The notes beneath the pieces were generated by a model. It searched no databases. It was not told the origin of the DNA and saw only the letters and a list, made by a program, of their open reading frames with translations. Shown in pieces: positions 1 to 9,661 of a stretch of 64,000 bases of DNA. The stretch is from CAWBRT01 sp963832785 (GTDB lineage: Bacteria; Acidobacteriota; Terriglobia; Terriglobales; Acidobacteriaceae). The stretch is from the NCBI GenBank assembly GCA_963832785.1, contig CAWHVF010000008.1, forward strand, positions 124,001 to 188,000, given 5' to 3'. Every line of letters begins with the position of its first letter. Position 1 is the first letter of the stretch. The position numbers and the translations under genes were made by a program.

Positions 1-24
1 CAACACTATGAGCAAAGCGCGCGG

Positions 25-333
25 TTAGGGGTCCGGAATAGCCGCACAATCACCTACGGCATAAACGCCGGACCAGTCCGGCAGTTCGAGGGTTGATTGT
101 GTCAGCAACCGACCCTTTACCTTTTGTACCGCGAGATATTGCAGGGCTGAGGCTGGTTTTACCCCGGCAGTCCACACCACAGTCGAGGCGGGAATGCTGC
201 GTACAGTCTCGCCCGCACCAATCTGCACTGCGCCGTTATCAAAGTGCTGCTCCAGAGCCGCCCCGTCGAGCTGATGTCTAAGACCCCGGTTTCGGGCTGC
301 GCGTAAGTTCATGAAAACAGGCGGGCGGCTCAA
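25..333 (-). pseudogene. NDH-2 (type II NADH dehydrogenase) fragment
   Basis: This is the C-terminal part of the Rossmann region of an FAD-dependent NADH:quinone oxidoreductase. The stretch around 'VVWTAGVKPASAL' followed by the FAD-contacting motif 'GVYAVGDCAAIPDP' is typical of the Ndh family. The reading frame stops at 25 right after the GDCA motif, where intact enzymes continue for another 150 or so residues with the membrane-anchoring C-terminus. No N-terminal FAD-binding GxGxxG motif is found upstream, at 334-590. It is therefore a fragment truncated at both ends. The rest could lie beyond the window edge in another frame, so a frameshifted gene running off the window is the alternative. 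Confidence 0.7.
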
Positions 334-590
334 CGGTCTGCGGAAAAACAGGTTTCGGATCGGGTGGGACTACAAGATCTGGTTAGCCGCTCTTGTAGTG
401 CCCACATTCCATAGCGCCTCGCTTGTTGCTTCGGCGCGTTTTTCCGCAGCCTGTCAAGCCCCCTGCACTGGTGTCAGAAACACTGGGTTTATAGCCATCG
501 CCCGTACCCAGTTCCAACTCGACCTTCGATGCCGGCAACACGCCAAGTTCACAGCCAACTCCGCCGCCTGCTGCTCGGGCGCTACTCTAA

Positions 591-1455
591 GAATCTGTCC
601 AGAAACTCGTAAAGGAACCTGAGAAGGAATATGCGAGGCAGGCCGATAGCCATAGCTTGGAGGCATGTACCCGAGCGACTTGACGGAGCAGCAGTGGAGG
701 AGACTGGAGCCTTTGCTGTGCCAACCTCGCCAGAATCGTCATGCCGGAGGCAGGCCGCGCAAGTATGAACTGCGCCGGGTGGTGGATGCCCTTCTGTATG
801 TGGTCAAGACGGGCTGTCAGTGGCGGCAGTTACCCAGCGACTTTCCGCCGTGGAAGTCGGTGCATGAGCAGTTCCGGGCGTGGCGGGATGAGGGGATGTG
901 GGAGCGGGTGAGCAAGAGCTTGCGTGAGCAGGGCCGCAAGTCCGGGGGACGCCAGGCGGTGCCCACGGTGGCGATCCTCGATTCGCAATCGGCGAAGACG
1001 GTGTTAAAAGGGGGCAGCGTGGCTACGATGCGGGCAAAAAGATCAAGGGACGCAAGCGGCACATCGCGGTAGACACGCAAGGCAATCTGCTGACGGTAGT
1101 GGTACACTCGGCCGGCATCCAGGACCGAGTGGGGGCGCGGGCGGTGTTAATGCGGCTGTTTTGTCGTTTCGATACTCTGCGCAAGGTGTTGGTGGATGGT
1201 GGTTATGCGGGCAAATTGATTGACTGGGCCAAGCAGATGTTCGGCTACCAGGTTGAGGTGGTCAAGCGCAATGAGATGCACCGCTTCCGGGTTCTGCCCA
1301 AGCGCTGGATTGTGGAGCGCACCTTGGCTTGGTTGAACTGGTCCCGCCGCCTCAGTAAAGATTACGAACTGCGGCACACCTCGGCAGAAGCTATGATCTA
1401 CATCGCTTTCGCTCATCTGCTGCTGCGCCGCGCTACTTAGTTTTTGGACAGATTC
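591..1455 (+). mobile_element. Intact IS5-family insertion sequence (IS427/IS1031-like)
   Basis: An 865-bp element with imperfect terminal inverted repeats: the left end begins GAATCTGTCCAGAAAC and the right end, reverse-complemented, reads GAATCTGTCCAAAAAC. It is flanked by a 3-bp direct repeat TAA (588-590 and 1456-1458), which fits the TNA target duplications of this family. It carries a single transposase split into two overlapping frames. It lies between an NDH-2 fragment and a dispersed repeat. Confidence 0.85.
665..1440 (+). CDS. IS5-family transposase, two frames joined by -1 frameshift
   Basis: DDE transposase encoded as an upstream frame (665-1072) and a downstream frame (ending 1440). 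The first frame has the DUF4096-type N-terminus with 'YPSDLTEQQW' and 'GCQWRQLPSDFPPW' and reaches the first catalytic Asp in 'AILDSQS'. The second carries 'GYDAGKKIKGRKRH', the second Asp in 'LVDGGYAG' and the C-terminal Glu in 'RWIVERTLAWL'. Homology switches frame exactly at an A4G5 run near 1005-1015, where a -1 slip joins the two halves. Such organisation with programmed frameshifting is known for this IS group, so I take it as functional. A simple indel is the alternative. Confidence 0.85.
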
Positions 1456-1617
1456 TAAGACTAAGTGGCACGTTCGTACCAAGACGCCGGATGCAGAGTA
1501 GATTGACACGGTGCGCATGGTGGGCAAATTGGAGCTGCCAGTCCTTGTGCCGATGGACTAAGAGCCAAGTCATGGCCCCTCGGGCGGCCGTTTCGGCGGC
1601 CCAAGGGGGACTTGGAA

Positions 1618-1760
1618 CGATGTTGATTACCCGGCCAAGTCTCAAAACAGCACGGCAGTGCCCCGTTTTGCGTTTGCCGATGCCAGTTTGGCTTGCAAAT
1701 TCACTCCCAAGCAGTACAATTTTAACCATTCAGAGCTGAAAAAAAGAGATTCCTGATAAT
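1618..1760 (+). repeat. Dispersed repeat family, copy 1
   Basis: This stretch, next to the IS5 element, shares clear similarity with 45192-45335 (same strand) and, over its last 80 bp, with 42029-42110 (opposite strand). The best-conserved core contains AGCAGTACAATT followed by CAGAGCTGAAAAA and GATTCCTG-TAATGA-like sequence. Read in one frame, copies 1 and 2 give similar peptides ending in '(T)P(K/E)QYNF' plus a charged tail and a stop at the same place. It may be the decayed 3' end of an unknown gene or a non-autonomous element. The rest of 1456-1821 holds nothing I recognise. Confidence 0.6.
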
Positions 1761-1821
1761 GAAGGAACCATACCCTAATCGAAGAGGCAACAACTGCGTT
1801 AACCAATTTCAGGAGGATATG

Positions 1822-3360
1822 ATGAGACGGTTCCTCGTCGTAGTAGTGTTTTCACTGTTGGCTATCGCCCTGTTCGCGAGCGAAGTTTTCGCCGCTGATC
1901 AGAAACCGGGGCGCGATGGCAACATCACGGTCGTCCAGGCCCTGGACATGATCAGCTTCGACCCCACCGCCACGTCCGACCTCAACAACCAGTACGTGCT
2001 CTACAACATCTACAGCCGGCTGTTCACCTATCCCAAGGACAGGCTCGCCGGCGACGTCAAGGAGCTGTGCAAGGATTTCAAGCGGGTGAGCGACACAGAG
2101 TGGCACTTCACCATCTGGGACAACGTCAAGTTCCACGACGGCACCACCCTGACGGTGGATGACGTGGTCTACTCGCTGCAACAGGGGCAAGGCCAGTGCG
2201 GCCATCGGCGCCCTGTTCAAGCCGGTGAAGGAGATCAAGAAGATCGACAACAAGACGCTCGCCATCATCACCGACGGTCCGTACCCGGCAATGACCTCCG
2301 CCCTGACGCACGTGGCCACCAGCATCGTGCCCAAGAGCTACGCCCAGAAGGCCGAGAAGACCAAGGACTGGTCCAAGCCCATCGGCAGCGGCCGCTACAA
2401 GTTCGTCAGCCGCTTGATCGGCGACTCCGTGAAGTTCGAGCGCTTCGACGGCTACTTCAACAAGAACGAGCTGGCCCAGAACAAGTTCCTGACCATCAAG
2501 GTCATCCCCGAAGGCACCAACCGGACCATCGCCGTCGAGACGGGGGCCGCCGACCTGAACGCCGAGTTCGTGCCCACCGACTACGATCGCGTGGTGAAGA
2601 ACCCCAAGCTCAAGCTGTGGGATCAGCCCTCGGCGCTGGTCTGGCACCTGGGCATGGACAACACCCAGGGCTGGTTCAGGAACAAGCTGGTGCGACAGGC
2701 GGTGGCGTACGCGGTGGACCGCGAAGGCCTGATGAAGGTCGGCCACGACGGCCGGGGAGTGGTCCTGTACAACAGCGCCACCTTCGCCCACGCTCCCACC
2801 GTGCTCGGAGCCATCCAGAACCCGCTCAACAAGTACTCCTACAACCCGCAGAAGGCGAAGGCCCTGATGAAGGAGGCCAACTGCCCGGGCTTCACCACCC
2901 AGCTCGTGGTCTTCCGCGACGAGGCCGAGCGCATCGCCACGCGCGGTCCAGGCCTACCTGGCCGAGATCAACATCAAGGTCGAGATCGTGCGCATCGACA
3001 ACGCGGTCTTCCCGACCTACATCGCCAACCACAAGGCCCCCATGTTCGTGACCAGCTGGGGCTGCTACTGGGATCCGGACATGTTCCTGTCGCGGCGCTT
3101 CAGCAAGGACGGCATCGGCGGCGTCAACCGCGTCTGGTATCAGAACCCCAAGCTCGATGAGATGATCAAGGAAGGCCGCAGCACCTTCGACCAGGCCAAG
3201 CGCGTCGCGGTCTACAAGCGGGTGCAGGAGTTCCTGGCGGAGGAGTCCCCCGAGGTGGATCTGTACGTGACCAAGGTGTACGCCCTGAGCAACGACAGGC
3301 TCAAGGGCGTGGAGATGACCGTCGAGAAGCCCTTCAACTACTACAAGCTGCACTACTGAC
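1822..3360 (+). pseudogene. Peptide ABC transporter substrate-binding protein, two frameshifts
   Basis: SBP_bac_5 family (DppA/OppA-like) periplasmic solute-binding protein. It starts with a clear signal peptide (MRRFLVVVVFSLLAIALFA, cleavage after VFA). The ATG at 1822 has AGGAGG at 1811-1816 at good spacing; the ATG at 1819 is too close. Homology runs through all three frames: frame 1 to about 2180, frame 2 to about 2943, then frame 3 to the stop. Conserved features include 'WHFTIWDNVKFHDG' and 'GSGRYKF'. Each break is one base, so the gene is either recently inactivated or mis-sequenced. It is the first gene of an operon with two permeases and a fused ATPase. Base composition is clearly richer in G+C than the flanks, suggesting transfer. 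Confidence 0.85.
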
Positions 3361-3486
3361 GGCTGACGCCCGGCCACGGGCGGCGCCGGTTTCAGGCCAC
3401 ACCCCGTTCCCGCGGGACTCCCCCGGAAGGTGGAAGCCCGCGGGAACGACGATGGCCTCGTCCACCGGAAGAAGGAAGAAGACCGC

Positions 3487-4434
3487 ATGGTCCGTTACAT
3501 CATCAAACGGTTGTTCGCATTGATCCCGGTGATCCTGGTGCTGACGTTCATCGTCTTCACCATATTGTCCATGACCCCGGGCGATGCGACGACCACCATC
3601 CTCGGCAGCGATTACACCCCCGAGCTGGGCGCGCAGCTCAGAGTGCAGCTGGGTCTCGACCGACCCCTCGTCGTGCAGTACTTCCACTACATCACGAACC
3701 TGATGCGGGGCGACTTCGGCATGTCCTACGTCATGCACGCCCCGGTGCTCGATCAGTTGAGCGCCCGGTTGCCCAATACGGCCTGGGTCGTCGGCTTTGC
3801 TATGCTCCTGTGCGTGTCTTTCGGCATCCCCATCGGCATCCTCTCGGCCACCAAACCCAACTCGTTCCTCTCCCAGTGCACGATGGTGTTCGGCCTGATG
3901 GGCGTTTCCATGCCGATCTTCTGGCTGGGCCTCCTGCTCATCCTGCTCTTCTCGGTGAAGCTGGGCTGGCTGCCCTCCAGCGGTCTGGACCACGGCCTGA
4001 AAAGCCTGATCCTGCCCGCCATCGCCCTGGGATTCAACTACATGGCCAACATCATGCGGACGACGCGATCTTCGATGTTGGAAGCCATTCGCCAGGACTT
4101 CATCCGCACCGCCCGGGCCAAGGGTGTCAGCGAACGTCGCGTGATCTACGACCACGCCCTGGGCAATGCCCTAATGCCCACCATCACCATCATCGGGATG
4201 GACGTGGGAACGCTCCTCGGCGGGGTGGTGCTCACCGAGACCGTGTTCTCCATCCCGGGCATGGGCCGCCTGCTGGTGGAGGCCATCAACCAGCGCGACA
4301 CGCCTTGCGTCCTGGGATGCCTGGTGGTCATGGCCATCACCGTCGCGGTGTCCAACCTGATCGTCGATCTCATCTACGCCTATATCGATCCCAGAATCCG
4401 TGCGCAATATGGTGCCGGAGCGAGGAAAGCCTGA
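3487..4434 (+). CDS. Dipeptide/oligopeptide ABC transporter permease (DppB type)
   Basis: Inner-membrane permease of the BPD_transp_1 family, 315 residues, which is normal length. It begins MVRYIIKRLFALIPVILVL, the characteristic DppB/OppB start, with a first membrane helix immediately after. I chose ATG 3487 because it follows a purine-rich GAAGAAGGAAGAAG stretch and matches the family N-terminus; the open frame continues upstream to 3430. The EAA loop that contacts the ATPase is visible around 'EAIRQDFIRTARAKGVSERRV'. The stop overlaps the next start (TGATG at 4432-4436), implying translational coupling. It forms a heterodimer with the following permease. Confidence 0.9.
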   Translation: MVRYIIKRLFALIPVILVLTFIVFTILSMTPGDATTTILGSDYTPELGAQLRVQLGLDRPLVVQYFHYITNLMRGDFGMSYVMHAPVLDQLSARLPNTAWVVGFAMLLCVSFGIPIGILSATKPNSFLSQCTMVFGLMGVSMPIFWLGLLLILLFSVKLGWLPSSGLDHGLKSLILPAIALGFNYMANIMRTTRSSMLEAIRQDFIRTARAKGVSERRVIYDHALGNALMPTITIIGMDVGTLLGGVVLTETVFSIPGMGRLLVEAINQRDTPCVLGCLVVMAITVAVSNLIVDLIYAYIDPRIRAQYGAGARKA

Positions 4435-5346
4435 TGCAAGCCACCTCCACGGCCAGGCCGTTCACGACTAAAAAGGAATTCTACGCGCAGTTCAAGAAAA
4501 AGAGCATCGCTCACGAGCTGTGGCTGCGCTTCTTGAAGAACAAGACGGCCGTAGCGGGCTTGATCATCTTCTGCATCATCGTGGCCGTCGCTATCACCGC
4601 TCCCTGGATCACAAACTACGACACCGTGGTGATCAAGATGAACATCGCCGAGCGCCTTCAGCCGCCCAGCATGAACCACTGGATCGGCACCGACGAACTG
4701 GGCCGCGACATCCTGGCTCGCATCGTGTACGGCGCACGGGTATCCCTGCTCATCGGCATCTCGGCAATCTTCGTGTCGCTGATGATCGGCTTGGTGCTGG
4801 GCGGGGCGGCCGGATACTACGGCGGGAAGACCGACAGCGTCATCATGCGCGCCATGGACGTCTTCCTCTGCCTGCCGGACGTGCTCCTGGCCCTGGCCAT
4901 TGTCGCGGCCTTCGGCAACACCAAGCTGAACCTGGTCATCGCCATCGGCCTGGCCTTCTCGCCCAAGTTCTCGCGGGTGGTGCGCTCGGCGGTCATGGGC
5001 GTGCGCGACAACGAATACATCGAAGCGGCACGCATCGATCGGCGCGCGGGACAAGCGCATCATCGCCCGCCACGTGCTGCCCAACTGTATCGGCCCCATC
5101 ATCGTGCAGGTCACACTGTACGTTGCCAACGCCATCCTGACCATCGCCGCCTTGAGCTTCATCGGGCTGGGCATCCAGCCCCCGACCCCGGAGTGGGGCA
5201 ACATGCTTGCCTCGGGGCGCACCTTCATGCGCGATTTTCCGCATATTGTGGTGGCGCCCGGCCTGGCCATCTTTTTCACGATCCTGGCGCTCAATCTCCT
5301 GGGTGACGGATTGCGGGACACCCTCGATCCCAGGCTCAAACACTAA
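4434..5346 (+). CDS. Dipeptide ABC transporter permease (DppC type), one frameshift
   Basis: Second permease of the peptide importer. It has the DppC-type N-terminal extension, a first helix near residues 40-60, and the motif 'GTDELGRDILARIVYGAR' that marks DppC/OppC proteins. Homology leaves the first frame at about 5035, inside the EAA loop ('NEYIEAARI'), and resumes in another frame as 'RDKRIIARHVLPN' through to 'LGDGLRDTLDPRLKH'. One base has been lost or gained there. Start ATG overlaps the stop of the upstream permease. If the frameshift is real the protein would be cut in the ATPase-docking loop and the importer would be dead. Confidence 0.85.
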
Positions 5347-5359
5347 CGGGAGCGCCGCG

Positions 5360-7381
5360 ATGAATGCGCAACAGAACACTTTCGAAATCAAGAATCTCAC
5401 GGTGGAGTACGTCGTCGACGAAGAGGTCGTGCACGCCGTTACCGTGGTGAACATCACCATTCCCGCCGGCAAGACCTTCGGCCTGGTGGGGGAAACCGGA
5501 GCCGGAAAGACCACCACCGCCCTTTCCATCCTCAACCTGGTTCCCACGCCGGCGGGCAGGATCGTTTCCGGCGAGATCTTCGTGGAGGGGCAGGACGTCT
5601 TCAAGATGTCCCCCAAGCAGCTGCGGGCGATGCGCGGCGATCAGGTGGCGATGGTCTTCCAGGACCCCATGTCCTCGCTCAACCCCATCAAGACCGTGGG
5701 CGAGCAGATCGCCGAGGGCATGAAGATCCACCGCGGGGTGAGCGACAAGGAAGCCCTGCGCCAGGCCACGAACATGCTGGAGATGGTGGGCATCCCGGGC
5801 GACCGCGTGTCGGAGTACCCGCACCAGTTCTCGGGGGGCATGAAGCAGCGCGTGATCATCGCCATCGCCCTGGCCTGCAACCCGGACCTCCTGATCGCCG
5901 ACGAGCCCACCACGGCCCTGGACGTCACCATCCAGGCCCAGGTGCTCAAGCTCATTAAAGAGCTCAGGGAGAAATCCCCGATGGTCATGCTCATGATCAC
6001 GCATGCCCTAGGGGTAGTGGCCGAGGTGTGCGACTTCGTGGGCATCATGTACGCTGGGCGCATCGTGGAATACGGCACCCTGGCCGACATCTTTGACAAC
6101 CTGCGCCACCCCTACACCCGGGGCCTTTTCGACTCCCTGCCGGACATCGAGAACAGACGCGCGGAGCTCAAGCCGATCCCAGGCTTGATTCCCGATCCGA
6201 TGAACCTGCCGCCGGGATGTGCCTTCCATCCCCGCTGCTCCTACGCGAAACCGGAATGTTCGCGGGACCTCCCCCAGGTGAGGTGGTTGAGCGACACGCA
6301 CTATGTGTCTTGCCACCTGTACAACGAAACGGCCGAGAACATGCTGCTCCGACAGGACGGCCAGACGCGGGCCAGGCAGGCTTTGGGTGAACATGCTCTA
6401 ACAGGCGAGGTGGATTCTTCGGGCAAGATACTGCTAGAGGTAAAGAACCTCAAAAAATACTTCCACGTGGCTGCCGGAACGCTCCACGCCGTGGACGACG
6501 TGAGCTTCACTCTCGAGGAAGGGCGCACCCTGGGAATCGTGGGCGAGTCGGGCTGCGGCAAGACCACCATGGGGCGCAGCATCCTGCGGCTCATCGAGCC
6601 CACCAGCGGCGAGATGTTCTTCAACGGCAAGGACCTCCGCAAATTGAACACAAGCGAGCTGCGCTACATGCGCCAGGAGATGCAGATCATCTTCCAGGAC
6701 CCCTACTCCTCGCTCAATCCCCGCAAGACCATCGCCGAGACCATCGAGGAGCCCATCCTCCTGGCCGGCCTCATCCCGGACAGCGACAAGCGCTTCATGC
6801 GTGTACTGGATCTGATGGACACCGTGGGGCTGGCCGAACGCCTCATCAACACCTACCCCCACGAACTCGACGGCGGCCGCCGCCAGCGTGTCGGCATCGC
6901 CCGGGCCCTGGCCATGAATCCCAAGTTCATCGTCTGCGACGAGCCCGTGTCCTCCCTGGACGTGTCCATCCAGGCCCAGATCCTCAACCTGATGAAGACC
7001 ATCCAGCGGGACACGGGCATCACCTACCTCTTCATCACCCACGACCTCTCGGTGGTGAACCACTTCTCCGACGATATCGCTGTGATGTACCTGGGGCGGC
7101 TGGTGGAAAAGGCTCCTTCGGAAGCCCTTTTTCAAAAGCCGCTGCACCCCTACACCGAGGCGTTGCTTTCGGCCATTCCGGTGGCGCGCATCCACAACCG
7201 TCACGAAAGGATCCTGCTCAAGGGCGAGCTCACCTCCCCCATCAACCCCGAGCCCGTCTGCCGGTTCGCCGCGCGCTGCAACCAGTGCATGGACATCTGC
7301 ACCAAGGAGGAACCGCCGCTCATCGAGGCCCGGCCGAACCATTTCGTGGCCTGCCACCTCCACAAGCCCATGGGGAGCTGA
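5360..7381 (+). CDS. Fused double ATPase of a peptide ABC importer (DppD-DppF fusion)
   Basis: A 673-residue cytoplasmic protein holding both nucleotide-binding domains that are usually separate DppD and DppF chains. Domain 1: Walker A GETGAGKTT (44-52), signature FSGGMKQR (157-164), Walker B LLIADEP (177-183). Domain 2: Walker A GESGCGKTT (395-403), Walker B FIVCDEP. Each domain is followed by the Cys-containing oligopeptide/dipeptide C-terminal extension. Oddities: the second signature reads LDGGRRQR instead of LSGGQRQR (Ser to Asp), and the H-loop of domain 1 has Ala where Asp is usual after the His. The open frame extends upstream, but ATG 5360, just after the permease stop, fits the family start. 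It is the last gene of the operon and is intact. Confidence 0.9.
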   Translation: MNAQQNTFEIKNLTVEYVVDEEVVHAVTVVNITIPAGKTFGLVGETGAGKTTTALSILNLVPTPAGRIVSGEIFVEGQDVFKMSPKQLRAMRGDQVAMVFQDPMSSLNPIKTVGEQIAEGMKIHRGVSDKEALRQATNMLEMVGIPGDRVSEYPHQFSGGMKQRVIIAIALACNPDLLIADEPTTALDVTIQAQVLKLIKELREKSPMVMLMITHALGVVAEVCDFVGIMYAGRIVEYGTLADIFDNLRHPYTRGLFDSLPDIENRRAELKPIPGLIPDPMNLPPGCAFHPRCSYAKPECSRDLPQVRWLSDTHYVSCHLYNETAENMLLRQDGQTRARQALGEHALTGEVDSSGKILLEVKNLKKYFHVAAGTLHAVDDVSFTLEEGRTLGIVGESGCGKTTMGRSILRLIEPTSGEMFFNGKDLRKLNTSELRYMRQEMQIIFQDPYSSLNPRKTIAETIEEPILLAGLIPDSDKRFMRVLDLMDTVGLAERLINTYPHELDGGRRQRVGIARALAMNPKFIVCDEPVSSLDVSIQAQILNLMKTIQRDTGITYLFITHDLSVVNHFSDDIAVMYLGRLVEKAPSEALFQKPLHPYTEALLSAIPVARIHNRHERILLKGELTSPINPEPVCRFAARCNQCMDICTKEEPPLIEARPNHFVACHLHKPMGS

Positions 7382-7829
7382 GGCGCCGGGCGCGGCCCCG
7401 CGACGGACAGGGCGAAAAGAAGGCGGCCAGGGCTACTGGCCCACGGGCCAGATCTCCCGTCCTTCGGATTGCGTTCTCGGAACAGAAGAACACCTACCTG
7501 GAGGCGAGAACCTCGAGCTGGCAGGGTGGACCGTCAAGGACAAGGCGGTTGTGAAGCGGCGGATGGAAGATGTCTTCGAGATCCTGCCGCGCGTCCGAGC
7601 GCACATCGATCAACTCGGCGGTACGCTGTCTATCCCCCGTAATAACACGCAGGACCCTTGACGGTCGGCCGAATAAGGCCCTCAGCTCGTCGAGGACTTC
7701 GAGGAAGTGCCGGACGGAGCGGGCCAGGCAGACACCACAGGCCTGGATTGCTGCCAGCAAACCAGGGACGTCATAGAAACAATGCGGTCTCACGGTTACG
7801 TTGCGGGCGGCAGCGAGCGGAAATACCTT

Positions 7830-7928
7830 ATGCGATGATTCCAGAATATTCTTGAGCCTATTCACGGTCTGTTCAACGGAGTAATTGCTGTCCTCATCGA
7901 CGATTCCTTTGTTGTTTGCCGGGGTCAT
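7830..7928 (-). pseudogene. DUF302 protein N-terminal remnant
   Basis: A start at 7928 opens a frame containing 'GIVDEDSNYSVEQTVNRLKNIL', cut off after the Ser-Ser that would precede the conserved core of DUF302 proteins (small heme/metal-associated proteins of unclear role). Similarity ends near 7830. On the opposite strand, 7500-7640 holds a short coding-like stretch ('KDKAVVKRRMEDVFEILPRV') that I cannot place. The interval 7382-8031 is thus a patchwork of gene debris between the transporter operon and the IS-interrupted gene. Confidence 0.5.
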
Positions 7929-8303
7929 GAGTAGGAACAACATCGAAGAAGTTCGGGCTTGCAGATTGAGATGAATCGCAAGCCCGTTGTGGAGATCCGA
8001 TCCGGGGTTATGGAGTGGCTGGAGGCCTTGATTAGCCTCCACCTCCGGTTTCAACCCTTTCCTTGATGATCAGTGTCTTCTCGCGCTCCGATTCCGATGG
8101 TATGGCCATTATCGTCATATGTTTTCCCATGTGTCCCTCGACCATGTCAGGGTTGGCAATTTTCATCACATTGCCATTATCGCCAACGAAAACAGCCTCC
8201 CCTCCTTTGTCTAGGCAGGTCGGGTCACATGTTGGAACACCATTTACCGGCGAAACACAGGTTGAGCGACAGGCCATGCCACTCATTTTCATTTCTTTGT
8301 TAG

Positions 8304-9590
8304 CAGGCTGCTGAAAAAGCTGCTAATCCGCAATGAACTCTGTCCCAGTTTGCCTTCGAGTTTGTTGGGATAGGGTTTGTTTTCGCTCATGTCTGCTGGC
8401 CGGTGAACTTCTTTACCCGCTAGCAGACACACTTCGGCCTTGAACTACGCCGGTTGAACGGACAGGTTCCGCAGGCGCACCAGATTGTAAGCCGCGCATG
8501 CAAAGGTGAACACCCAGTCCACCTTGTACAGCCCACGATGCCGAACTTTGCGCAGCAGGGCTATCGTCTTTAGCCATCCGAAGCATTCTTCGATCCGCTT
8601 CCGCTTCTTTTGACTGAGGCGATAGCTTTCATGTCGCGTCGTTCGCTGGTCGATGGCACTGCCGCCACGCCGTTTGTCATTCCGCGCGACATGCGGTGTT
8701 ACCTGCATGTGTCGGCACTCGGCCACGAAGTTCGCCGTGTCAAAGCCCTTGTCCCCGCCCACCGTCAATCGTTGTTGGCCCGGAATCTGCTCCAGCATGA
8801 GCAGCGCCGCATCGCGCTCGGCCGTCCCGTTGGCCTCCCACGCCATGGCATTCACGATCAACCCGTTGCGATTCTCCACCAGCAGATTGCCACTGTAGCT
8901 CAACTTGGCCTCTTTGCCATCGCCCTTGCGCGCCAGCTTCGCCTCCGCATCGGTCGTCGATTCATGCGTCCGGTTCGACCGCTGCTCGCCATGAAAGTTC
9001 ACCGTCGGATTGCCGGGATCGTCATCGCTCGGCGGCGGGTTCTTTCCGTCCTTCCGCTGATAACTCTTGATCCCCGCCCACGCTTCCAGCAAGGTACCGT
9101 CTACGGTGAAGTGCTCATCCGAGGTCAAGCCTTTCGTCCGCGCCTGCGCCACTACTTGTGCCAGAAACAGTTTGGCAACCTCCGCCTCCAGTAGTCGGTC
9201 CCGGTTCTTGGTGAAGGTGGTCGCATCCCACACCTCTTCATCCAAGTTCAGTCCCACAAACCAGCGGAACAACATGCTGTAGTCGATCTCTTCCATCAGC
9301 AGACGCTCACTACGAACCGAGTACAGCATCTGCAACAACTGCGCCCGCAGCAGCTTTTCCGGCGCAATCGACGGGCGGCCCTCGCTGGCATACATGCGGT
9401 CGAACTGTGGCGACAGCGTGCCGAGGACTTCGTCGACCATAGTGCGGATGGCGCGCAGCGGATGATCCCTCCGCACTCGCGTCTCCGGTGACAAATAACT
9501 GAACATCTGGCTCTGCTGATGATCCGTGCCTCGCATACCTTCTCGTAACATGTCCGTCCTGTGGATTACGAGTGGTTTTTCAGCAGCCTG
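8304..9590 (-). mobile_element. Intact IS5-type (DUF772/DDE) insertion sequence
   Basis: A 1287-bp element. Left end CAGGCTGCTGAAAAAG and reverse-complemented right end CAGGCTGCTGAAAAAC form terminal inverted repeats. It is flanked by a direct TTAG repeat (8300-8303 and 9591-9594), the target duplication. It contains one uninterrupted transposase gene. Insertion split the DUF5818-like gene just after the signal-peptide region. Confidence 0.88.
8445..9551 (-). CDS. IS5-type transposase (DUF772 + DDE domain)
   Basis: A 368-residue DDE transposase. The N-terminal DUF772 domain carries 'MFSYLSPETRVRRDHPLR' and 'SVRSERLLMEEIDYSMLF'. The catalytic domain has the first Asp in 'HFTVDGTLLEAW', the second in 'VGGDKGFDT' and the C-terminal Glu in 'RIEECFGWLKT'. 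Length and uninterrupted frame suggest the element could still move. It fills the IS between inverted repeats. Confidence 0.92.
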   Translation of the reverse strand: MLREGMRGTDHQQSQMFSYLSPETRVRRDHPLRAIRTMVDEVLGTLSPQFDRMYASEGRPSIAPEKLLRAQLLQMLYSVRSERLLMEEIDYSMLFRWFVGLNLDEEVWDATTFTKNRDRLLEAEVAKLFLAQVVAQARTKGLTSDEHFTVDGTLLEAWAGIKSYQRKDGKNPPPSDDDPGNPTVNFHGEQRSNRTHESTTDAEAKLARKGDGKEAKLSYSGNLLVENRNGLIVNAMAWEANGTAERDAALLMLEQIPGQQRLTVGGDKGFDTANFVAECRHMQVTPHVARNDKRRGGSAIDQRTTRHESYRLSQKKRKRIEECFGWLKTIALLRKVRHRGLYKVDWVFTFACAAYNLVRLRNLSVQPA

Positions 9591-9661
9591 TTAGAGCTCT
9601 GGGCTTGCGCCAAAGCCACCAAGCACATAACGCCCAACGATAACCAGAAGGCTGGTTTCAC

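Larger units (their letters stand above)
8032..9661 (-). pseudogene. Small secreted DUF5818-like protein, disrupted by an IS
   Basis: The 3' part (8032-8299) encodes a Cys-rich mature domain ending in 'VGDNGNVMKIANPDM' and 'GHMGKHMTI', resembling the DUF5818-type small exported proteins of Acidobacteria. The 5' part lies beyond the IS at 9595-9661: a GTG start at 9661 preceded by GAAAGGAG and a signal peptide 'MKPAFWLSLGVMCLVALAQA'. Deleting the IS and one copy of the 4-bp TTAG duplication joins the two parts perfectly in frame (26 codons from GTG to the Met at 8292). The gene was therefore intact until the insertion. Function unknown; the family similarity is from memory of sequence pattern. 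Confidence 0.8.

Noticed and set aside
2126..2791. Long minus-strand frames opposite the dpp operon, similarly at 3334-4155, 5336-6004 and 6434-7363
   Set aside because: Antisense shadows of GC-rich genes, with compositions such as His/Gln/Val repeats and no family features.
1759..3051. A 430-codon plus-strand frame covering the binding protein
   Set aside because: Only the part before about 2180 has homology; the rest is a shifted frame rich in Arg/Gly/Pro, an artefact of the frameshift.
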